Source of the DNA: JALYOC01 sp036675345
GTDB taxonomy: Bacteria > Myxococcota > Myxococcia > Myxococcales > Myxococcaceae
Assembly: GCA_036675345.1 (NCBI GenBank)
Contig: JAKFFE010000028.1
Span: 1 to 27,674 of the forward strand
DNA: 27,674 nt
Direction: 5' to 3'
In this document: piece by piece, positions 22,368 to 27,674 of the stretch
Position numbering within the stretch: the stretch's first letter is position 1
Layout: every line of letters starts with the position of its first letter
Position numbers and translations under genes: made by a program
Notes under the pieces: model-generated
Databases searched by the model: none
The model's input: only the letters and a program-made list of their open reading frames with translations
What the model was told of the DNA's origin: nothing

Positions 22368-24094
22368 AGCCCGCGGGACCGGACCCGGGTGCCGTGATCG
22401 TCCAGCCAGTCCTCCACGTCCGAGAGCAGGTCCCGCGCGTCGACCTGGTGGTGCTCGCGCAGGGTTCCCTGGGCGGAGCGGGCCAGCTCCAGCGCCCGGG
22501 TGGTGTTGGTGGAGTACAGCCGCCGGGCCAGATCGAACTGCAGCTTGGCGGTCTGCACCGGATCAGTGGCCGAGGAGAGCGCCGCCTCCAGCCGATCGAT
22601 CTCCGCCTGCTCCACCGAGGGACCGGAAGGGGAGAAGCCCAGCGGGTGATGGGTCTGCTCGAAGGTATGGCCGGCCAGCACCTCGCCGAACTGTCCCAGC
22701 AGGTACTCGGCGCGGGACTGACCTTCCAGGCCGGGGAGACCCGCCGAGGCCAGCAGCGGCAGCTCGGCGGAGGGTTCGGGCTCCAGCAGCCCCAGCTGGG
22801 TCAGGGCCTGCTCCAGGCGGCTCAACAGGCCCAACCAGGTCTGGCGATCGGCGCTCTCGTCCTCCTGCTCCGTGTCCGCCCGGGGGAGGTGCACGGTGAA
22901 GCGCGGCGGTGGCCGGGGCGCGGTCCGCGACGGCGCCACCGGGGGAGCGATCCACAGCGGGGCCACGGGGGCAGGGAGGGAGGCAGAGGTGGCCAGCGCC
23001 GGGAAGGAGGGCGCCACGCTGGGCGCAGGAAGCCAGGCCGGCTCCACCGCCACCGGAAGGGGGGAGGGCGCGCACTGCGCCGGGGCCAGGGGAACTGCCT
23101 GCACCAGGACGGTGGGAACCGGCGCCGGCTGCAGTGACGGCGCGGGGGAGGTTTCGATGAACACCACCCCGCAGGCGGCCAGGGTGGTCACCGCCGCGCC
23201 CACCACCCCCCGCGCGCGGCTGCGACGCGGCGGGTGCAGTGCGCCCAGCAGGGCCTCCATCGACGGATGCCGCGCCGCACGCTCGGCTGACAGCGCGCGG
23301 AGGAGCGCGGCGCGGAGCCAGCCGGGGACCTTGCTGCGCGGAGGCGGGGGAGCAATGCGCCCCAGGGACTTGAAGGCCCGCAGCTCCTCCGGGTTGGAGG
23401 CCGGGTAGGGCGAGCAGTGGTACAGCGCCTCGTACAGCGCCAGGGCGAAGCTGAACTGATCGCTGGCGGCGCTGGCCGGTTCGCCGCGGTGCTGTTCGGG
23501 CGCCATGTAGGCGGGGGTTCCGGAGGTGTGGCCGGCGTCCAGGGGGGAGTGGGCCTCCGCGTCGCGGGCCAGCCCGAAGTCGGTGACCCGGACCCGGCCT
23601 TCGGCGCCCACCAGCACGTTGTCCGGCTTGAAGTCCCGGTGCACCAGCCCGGCGGCGTGGGCGGCGGCCAGTCCGCGGCCGGCCTGGGAGAAGGCGTCCA
23701 GGATCTCCGCTTGCGAGCGAGGGGCCGAGCGCAGCCACCGGCGCAGGGTGCCGCCCTCCACCAGCTCCATCGCCACGTAGATGTGCTCTTCCCAGGTGCC
23801 CACGTCATGCACGGTCACCACGTGGGGATGGCTGACCCGGGCCGCGGCGCGGGCCTCCCGCAACAGCCGCTCCTGGCGATCGGCGCTGCGCTCTCCGCCG
23901 GCGTGACGGACCAGCTTGAGACAGATCCGGCGGTCCAGCCCGAAGTCGTAGGCGGCGTAGACCACGCCCATCCCGCCGCTTCCCAACAGGTCCAGGACCA
24001 CATACCGGCCCAGGGTCGCGCCGCGGACCAGCGGCGAACCGGAACCCGGACGCGTCCCTTCGGTCAGCGTCAACGTCGGTGGGTGGTGGCTCAT
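22364..24094 (-). CDS. transmembrane Ser/Thr protein kinase
   Basis: This is a 576-residue eukaryotic-like receptor kinase. The kinase domain covers about 30-290: P-loop GSGGMGVVY (38-46), Lys-60 in CLKLV, HRDFKPDN (152-159, catalytic Asp-154), DFG (172-174) and GTPAYMAPEQ in the activation segment. A single membrane helix (about 294-312) follows. The remaining 265 or so residues lie outside the inner membrane. They start Pro/Ala-rich and end helical (FDLARRLYSTNTTRALELARSAQ...), with no domain I recognise; this would be the sensor. The ATG at 24094 begins a normal N-terminus. TTGACA at 24133-24138 on this strand could be a -35 box, but no good -10 follows at the usual distance. It is translationally coupled to the FHA activator, its likely phosphorylation target. 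Confidence 0.93.
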   Translation of the reverse strand: MSHHPPTLTLTEGTRPGSGSPLVRGATLGRYVVLDLLGSGGMGVVYAAYDFGLDRRICLKLVRHAGGERSADRQERLLREARAAARVSHPHVVTVHDVGTWEEHIYVAMELVEGGTLRRWLRSAPRSQAEILDAFSQAGRGLAAAHAAGLVHRDFKPDNVLVGAEGRVRVTDFGLARDAEAHSPLDAGHTSGTPAYMAPEQHRGEPASAASDQFSFALALYEALYHCSPYPASNPEELRAFKSLGRIAPPPPRSKVPGWLRAALLRALSAERAARHPSMEALLGALHPPRRSRARGVVGAAVTTLAACGVVFIETSPAPSLQPAPVPTVLVQAVPLAPAQCAPSPLPVAVEPAWLPAPSVAPSFPALATSASLPAPVAPLWIAPPVAPSRTAPRPPPRFTVHLPRADTEQEDESADRQTWLGLLSRLEQALTQLGLLEPEPSAELPLLASAGLPGLEGQSRAEYLLGQFGEVLAGHTFEQTHHPLGFSPSGPSVEQAEIDRLEAALSSATDPVQTAKLQFDLARRLYSTNTTRALELARSAQGTLREHHQVDARDLLSDVEDWLDDHGTRVRSRGL

Positions 24095-24219
24095 GGTGCT
24101 CGTAAGCGACGGTAATTCGGAGGATCTCCCGATGTCAAAGCACCGGGAACGACGGCCCCGGGCAGAAGCCCGAGCTTCCGGGTGTGACCGGAATTGATCC
24201 GGGGCCGTGCCCGGGACGG

Positions 24220-24981
24220 TCAACGGCGGAACATGAACCGCAGCGCCGAACGGGCGCGCCGGGCCCAGTGCCGCTCATTGTGGGTGCCCCGGGGATCGGC
24301 GCGCCACTTGAGCTGACCGGGCGCGTAGTCCTTCCTGGCCAGCTCGCGCACCACCCGCTCCGAGAGGCCCAGCATCCCCTCCCGCTTCCCGCAGTCCACG
24401 TACACCCGGGAGATGGGGGGACGCGGGGTGTGGGCCAGGAAGTCGAACAGCCGGTGGCCGCCGACCCAGAAGGCGGAGGACATGCAGAGCGCTCCGCCGA
24501 AGGTCTGTGGGTGCCGGTAGTGGGCATACAGCGCGCCCAGCCCGCCCATCGACGAGCCGCCGATCACCGCGCCCACCGGGCCGCGGAGCAGGGGAAGCGC
24601 CTGCTGCATCTGGGGGACGATCGTCTCCACCACCCAGTCGATGAAGTCGTTGGCCAGCCCGCGGTGATCCTGGATCGGCCAGGGGGACAGCTCCTCGATC
24701 CGGTGCTGGTTTCCGTGCTCGATCCCGATCACCACCGGCACGTGGTTGGTGCGAACGGACATCCGGTCCACCGCCTGATCCAGGTGCCAGCCCCCGGCGA
24801 AAGTCCCTTCGTCCCCAAACAGATTTTGGCCATCGAACATGTAGAGGGCCGGGCGGCGGGAGAGCTCGGAGGCGTCCGCCGGCCGGTAGACGGTCACCCG
24901 CCGCGGCGGGAGCCCGTGCGGCGGCTGGAACGGACCGAAGTGGAGGAACCGTCCCTTGGGAGCTGTCGTGCGTGGAGGCAT
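24220..24981 (-). CDS. alpha/beta esterase, enterochelin-esterase (Fes)-like
   Basis: This is a 253-residue hydrolase of the putative esterase D/Fes group. The fold signs are PALYMFDGQNLFGDEGTFAGGWHLD (44-68), HVPVVIGIEHG, the nucleophile elbow GGSSMGGLGALY (Ser-144) and a C-terminal His in RGTHNERHW; the acid is probably in VYVDCGKREG. Family members cleave esters such as siderophore trilactones, glycolipids or simple acyl esters, and the substrate here is unknown. No signal peptide is seen. I start at ATG 24981, because the 20 residues before it (from 25041) have non-coding-like third positions and overlap the promoter region of the divergent gene. The gene may come from the same intergenic region as that gene, in the opposite direction. 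Confidence 0.85.
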   Translation of the reverse strand: MPPRTTAPKGRFLHFGPFQPPHGLPPRRVTVYRPADASELSRRPALYMFDGQNLFGDEGTFAGGWHLDQAVDRMSVRTNHVPVVIGIEHGNQHRIEELSPWPIQDHRGLANDFIDWVVETIVPQMQQALPLLRGPVGAVIGGSSMGGLGALYAHYRHPQTFGGALCMSSAFWVGGHRLFDFLAHTPRPPISRVYVDCGKREGMLGLSERVVRELARKDYAPGQLKWRADPRGTHNERHWARRARSALRFMFRR

Positions 24982-25014
24982 GGATGTTTGCGGGAACTTG
25001 CCAGCCGTTGTCCG

Positions 25015-25044
25015 TTGAGGATCACGGGGGTTCACGTACATAGT
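25015..25044 (+). promoter_or_regulatory. weak sigma-70-type promoter candidate for the small barrel gene
   Basis: TTGAGG (25015-25020), an 18-bp spacer and CATAGT (25039-25044) are a partial match to -35/-10 boxes, placed about 30 bp before the start codon at 25075. It is the only such pair I see in the divergent region. Confidence 0.3.
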
Positions 25045-25074
25045 CCGCCCGCTTCACTCCAACGGAGGGTTACC

Positions 25075-25620
25075 TTGAAGATTCGTCGTTCACTGATGGC
25101 AGTCGCGCTGGCCTGCGCCGTCTCCACCACCGCGTTCGCGCAGGAGAGCAGCTCCGCGCCGGTCGACAGTGGGATGCGCTCGCCGGGCGGGCTGTTTGAT
25201 GCCACCCCGCAGACCCGGAAGAGCCAGCTGTCGATCTGGGCCAACCTTGGCTGGTGGTACGGCTTTGGAATTGGCGGCCGCTACACCCTGCCGCTGGTCG
25301 CCGACGGCTTCATCCCCGAGCTCAATGACTCGGTGGAGCTGGAGTTCGGCGGCGATTTCTATTTTGGCTCCTGGTACTACGGCTACTCCACCATCGACAT
25401 CCCGGTCGAGGGCCGGTGGACCTTCCACATCCTCCCCAAGCTGGCGCTGTACGCCAAGGTGGCGGTGGGCGTGGACATCGGCCTGGCGCCGGGTGGGGTG
25501 ATCATCGGGCCGCTGTTCAACATCGGGCCCGGCATCGTCTACAACTTCAGCGACTCGCTGGTGCTGCGCGCCGAGGCCGGTAACCGCGGGCTGCGCGCGG
25601 GCGTTGGCTTCGACTTCTAG
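25075..25620 (+). CDS. small outer-membrane beta-barrel protein (TTG start)
   Basis: This is a 181-residue exported protein. The TTG at 25075 is preferred as start because GGAGG (25064-25068) lies 6 bp upstream and it gives a full signal peptide (KIRRSLMAVALACAVSTTAFA, cut before Gln). ATG 25096 would lose the basic n-region. The mature part is alternating hydrophobic and polar strands rich in Gly and Tyr (YGFGIGGRYTLPLV, VELEFGGDFYFGSWYYGYS, GPLFNIGPGIVYNF) and ends GVGFDF with a C-terminal Phe, as in outer-membrane barrels. I do not recognise a specific family. It is followed by a strong intrinsic terminator, so it is probably monocistronic. Confidence 0.85.
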   Translation: MKIRRSLMAVALACAVSTTAFAQESSSAPVDSGMRSPGGLFDATPQTRKSQLSIWANLGWWYGFGIGGRYTLPLVADGFIPELNDSVELEFGGDFYFGSWYYGYSTIDIPVEGRWTFHILPKLALYAKVAVGVDIGLAPGGVIIGPLFNIGPGIVYNFSDSLVLRAEAGNRGLRAGVGFDF

Positions 25621-25648
25621 TCGACCCGCCTGAGAGGAAGTTCCAGAC

Positions 25649-25687
25649 AGCGGCGCCCCGGTCCATCCGCGGCGCCGCTTGTTTTTT
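25649..25687 (+). terminator. intrinsic terminator with T-tract
   Basis: AGCGGCGCC (25649-25657) and GGCGCCGCT (25671-25679) form a perfect 9-bp stem around a 13-nt loop, followed by TGTTTTTT (25680-25687). It lies 28 bp after the barrel gene stop and before the converging peptidase stop. It is the only hairpin with a clear T-tract that I found in the window. Confidence 0.9.
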
Positions 25688-25705
25688 CCGCGCGGGGAGT
25701 CCGGG

Positions 25706-26524
25706 TCAGCGGTGCTGGCCGACCAGCTGGATGAAGCCGTGGGCCCAGATCAGATCGACCTCCTGGGTGTCCACCAGTGGGGTCTCGGTGGTGGTCTCCA
25801 GGGTGGCCACATACCGGGTCCCCCGGCGCAGGAAGTAGTCGGTGATGCTGCCGTCGTTGAACTCGATCAGCCCGTCGGACCCCACGTTGCGCAGCTCGTC
25901 CACCGGGAGGTTGCCGCCGATCTGGGCGTAGCGCCGGGAGGCTTGCAGCAAGGCCAGGTAGGGCGCCTTCTCTCCGAAGGTGTACGCGTACACCCAGGGC
26001 CCGGGGGTGTAGTTGTCCTGATGCAGATCCAGGATCCCCACCGGGGTGGGCAGCGCCTCGAGCTGAGCGCGCAGGGCCCGGGTCTCCTTGGGGCCGCCTT
26101 CGAACAGTGTCCAGCGCAGGAAGGGCTCGCCGGTGGTCAGCTCGCCCTTCCACTGGCCGGGGGTGACCTCGTAGCGCAGGTAGTCGTTGTTCGGCTTCTC
26201 GCCCGAGGCGTTGTAGCGGCTGCCCACCTCGAAGCCGGAGGGGTTGATGCAGGGGAAGACCGTCAGCGCCACCCCGGCGGCGCGGGCCGCGGCGGCCAGC
26301 TCCCGGAAGCGGGTGGCCAGGGTGAGGGGGCCGGAGCGCTCCTCTCCGTGGAACCCGCTGGTGATCACCAGCAGCCGGTCACCGGGAACGTCCAGGCGGA
26401 ACAGCGGGTAGTTCCGGCCGTTCTCCAGCACCGAGCCGTACTCGCTGACCTGGGCCACGTCCCGCAGGGACCGGACCTGCTCGGCGTACTGAAAATAGTC
26501 GAGTCGGTCGTAGGGGACGGGCAT
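25706..26524 (-). CDS. M14-type zinc carboxypeptidase family protein
   Basis: This is a 272-residue protein of the M14 carboxypeptidase/deacylase fold. The zinc ligands are HxxE in GFHGEERSG (His-59, Glu-62) and His-168 in LDLHQDN. The conserved NPSGFEVGSRYNASGEKPNND stretch supplies the substrate-binding Arg/Asn, and the catalytic Glu is probably in ATLETTTETP near the C-terminus. There is no signal peptide, so it probably acts inside the cell on peptides or N-acyl amino acids; the exact substrate is unknown. The start is ATG 26524, directly after a TTG in frame. It begins 3 bp after the upstream barrel gene stop, so both are in one operon and possibly translationally coupled. Confidence 0.88.
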   Translation of the reverse strand: MPVPYDRLDYFQYAEQVRSLRDVAQVSEYGSVLENGRNYPLFRLDVPGDRLLVITSGFHGEERSGPLTLATRFRELAAAARAAGVALTVFPCINPSGFEVGSRYNASGEKPNNDYLRYEVTPGQWKGELTTGEPFLRWTLFEGGPKETRALRAQLEALPTPVGILDLHQDNYTPGPWVYAYTFGEKAPYLALLQASRRYAQIGGNLPVDELRNVGSDGLIEFNDGSITDYFLRRGTRYVATLETTTETPLVDTQEVDLIWAHGFIQLVGQHR

Positions 26525-26527
26525 CAA

Positions 26528-27674
26528 TCAGAAGGCGTAGCCGAACGCGATCGAAAGCGCAGGACCGCTCTTGAAGGCCAGGTCCACTAGCTGACGCTGC
26601 TGCGCGGTGGGAGTGCCGCGGGTCACCCGGACGTTCTCCGCCAACAGGAAGGACCAGCCGAGGTTGGCCAGGAAGACCACCCCGTCGTCACCGGTGAAGT
26701 CCACCCCCGCGGAGAGCTGCGCGTAGGGAGACCCCAGCAGTTGATAGCGGAAGGCCGCGCCTCCGCCCAACCACAGGGCCTCGGTGTCCGGAGCGCCCAG
26801 GCCATAGGCCAGTCCGCCGGCCACAAACGGTGTCCATTCCCCGCTGAAGAGATTCGCCCGCGCCCGGACCCCGAACTTCCACTTCACCGGGGAGAAGCCG
26901 ACCCCGCCCTCCACGGTGAGGAAACGGTGCAGGTGGTAGCCACCCAGCAGGCCCACCCCGGTGAGGCTGTTCCAGCCGAACTCGCCCAGAAGCAACAGCC
27001 GGTTCTTCTCCCGGCGGGGGAGATCGGCGGGAGACGTCGGAGCCACGGTCGCGGTCGGAGCCGGAGCAGCAGACGGGGCCGAGGTCGTGGTCGGAGCAGC
27101 AGACGGGGCCGCGGTCGCGGTCGGAGCCGCGGTCGCGGTCGGAGCCGCGGTCGCGGTCGGAGCCGCGGTCGCGGCCGGAGCAGCAGACGGGGCCGCGCTT
27201 GCGGTCGGAGCAGCAGACGGAGCCGCGTTCGCGGTCGGAGCCGCGGTCGCGGCCGGAACAGCAGACGGAGCCGCGGTCGCGGTCGGAGCCGCGTTCGCGG
27301 TCGGAGCTGCGGTCGCGGCCGGGGCCGCGGTCGCGGCCGGAGCAGCAGACAGAGCCGCGGTCGGAGCCGCGGTCGCGGTCGGCGCCGCGGTCGCGGCCGG
27401 AGCAGCAGACAGAGCCGCGGTCGGAGCCGCGGTCGCGGTCGGCGCCGCGGTCGCGGCCGGAGCGGCAGACGGGGCCGCGGTTGAGGTCGGAGCAGCAGTC
27501 GGGGCCGAGGTCCTGGTCGGGGCCGAGGTCCTGGTCGGAGCAGCAGACGGGGCCGAGGTCCTGGTCGGAGCAGCAGACGGGGCCGAGGTCCTGGTCGGAG
27601 CAGCAGACGGGGCCGAGGTCCTGGTCGGAGCAGCAGACGGGGCCGAGGTTGCGGTCGGAGCAGCAGACGGGGCC
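26528..27674 (-). CDS. barrel protein with Ala/Pro/Thr-repeat N-terminal region (partial, runs off the window)
   Basis: The C-terminal 172 residues look like an outer-membrane beta-barrel: LLLLGEFGWNSLTGVGLLGGYHLHRFLTVEGGVGF, GGLAYGLGA, GGGAAFRYQLLG, and a C-terminal GYAF. A GTG at 27046 could start this part, but it has no ribosome site and no signal peptide. The same frame continues upstream through 209 codons to the window end without a stop. It encodes Ala/Pro/Thr/Ser repeats (PTATAA and PTRTSAPSAA units), so I annotate one longer gene whose 5' end lies outside. The repeats probably form a flexible periplasmic or surface linker. The M14 gene follows 3 bp after its stop. If translation really starts at 27046, the repeat tract would be its upstream region. 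Confidence 0.65.
   Translation of the reverse strand, partial: APSAAPTATSAPSAAPTRTSAPSAAPTRTSAPSAAPTRTSAPSAAPTRTSAPTRTSAPTAAPTSTAAPSAAPAATAAPTATAAPTAALSAAPAATAAPTATAAPTAALSAAPAATAAPAATAAPTANAAPTATAAPSAVPAATAAPTANAAPSAAPTASAAPSAAPAATAAPTATAAPTATAAPTATAAPSAAPTTTSAPSAAPAPTATVAPTSPADLPRREKNRLLLLGEFGWNSLTGVGLLGGYHLHRFLTVEGGVGFSPVKWKFGVRARANLFSGEWTPFVAGGLAYGLGAPDTEALWLGGGAAFRYQLLGSPYAQLSAGVDFTGDDGVVFLANLGWSFLLAENVRVTRGTPTAQQRQLVDLAFKSGPALSIAFGYAF
27047..27674. repeat. in-frame 18-bp and 30-bp tandem repeat tract
   Basis: The tract mixes an 18-bp unit (plus strand GGTCGCGGTCGGAGCCGC) with a 30-bp unit (GTCGGAGCAGCAGACGGGGC plus GAGGTCCTG-type endings). The 30-bp type dominates after about 27530. 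All units are multiples of 3 bp, so the minus-strand frame stays open throughout. The plus-strand register is an Arg/Gly/Ser shadow interrupted by TGA at 27482. Such tracts are prone to copy-number change and misassembly. Confidence 0.9.

Noticed and set aside
24110..24138. Sigma-70 promoter for the kinase gene
   Set aside because: TTGACA is perfect, but the hexamer 17 bp downstream (TTACCG) is a poor -10 and the leader would be very short, so I did not list it as a feature.
26741..27484. Plus-strand Arg/Gly/Ser-rich protein (RGRGRS repeats)
   Set aside because: It is antisense to a barrel gene and to its in-frame linker; the composition follows from the repeat DNA, and the frame is cut by TGA at 27482.
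1..27674. tRNA, rRNA, insertion sequence or prophage genes
   Set aside because: No cloverleaf, rRNA segment, transposase, integrase or phage structural protein was recognised on either strand.

Overview
The window is 27.7 kb of very GC-rich DNA with strong G/C bias at third codon positions. It reads as a chromosomal segment of a myxobacterium or close relative (Myxococcota). The pointers are a myxosortase-type (MYXO-CTERM-like) tail on an M36 metalloprotease, a receptor-type Ser/Thr kinase overlapping an FHA-type sigma-54 activator, an Oar-like TonB-dependent receptor, a MEDS-domain histidine kinase, a MerR-TPR fusion, Ku plus a stand-alone LigD-type ligase, and frequent GTG/TTG starts. I found no rRNA, tRNA, insertion sequence, prophage gene or CRISPR array.

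Layout. 1-749 is gene-free and structured: a nested hairpin, a 28-bp-arm inverted repeat and a five-copy tandem array of about 64 bp. 750-2698 (+) holds a GNAT acetyltransferase and a DUF6600 lipoprotein with a repetitive tail. 2874-4945 (-) holds a PPOX-fold flavoprotein and an M64 metallopeptidase. 5019-5489 (+) is a small zinc-ribbon/DUF4190 membrane protein. 5507-6862 (-) is a MEDS histidine kinase. 6956-8927 is a divergent LigD-type ligase/Ku pair for end joining. 9109-10628 (-) is a TetR regulator coupled by ATGA to an alpha/beta hydrolase, with a palindromic operator in front. 10664-11096 is gene-free but carries two 32-bp palindromes arranged as an inverted pair. 11097-16185 (-) holds MerR-TPR and the M36 protease. 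16303-16944 (+) is an SGNH hydrolase.

The most coherent unit is 16995-24094 on the minus strand. In transcription order it has a transmembrane Ser/Thr kinase, an FHA/AAA+/Fis sigma-54 activator (GTGA overlap with the kinase), a 166-bp gap, an Oar-like TonB-dependent receptor and a Cys-rich lipoprotein. The gap holds a good -24/-12 sigma-54 promoter 21 bp before the receptor start, and four GTTGCA hexamers spaced 11-12 bp apart, plus one inverted copy, upstream of it. I read this as a self-contained circuit: the kinase senses, the FHA activator is switched by phosphorylation, it binds the hexamer array, and sigma-54 polymerase transcribes receptor and lipoprotein. The parts are visible; the wiring is inferred.

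24220-27674 holds a Fes-like esterase divergent from a small outer-membrane barrel protein that has the best intrinsic terminator in the window. Then, on the minus strand, an M14-type carboxypeptidase sits 3 bp behind a barrel protein. That barrel's upstream frame is an Ala/Pro/Thr repeat tract running off the window end, so the gene is partial. Three metallopeptidases of different families plus three esterase/hydrolase-type enzymes suit a predatory or scavenging, secretion-rich lifestyle.
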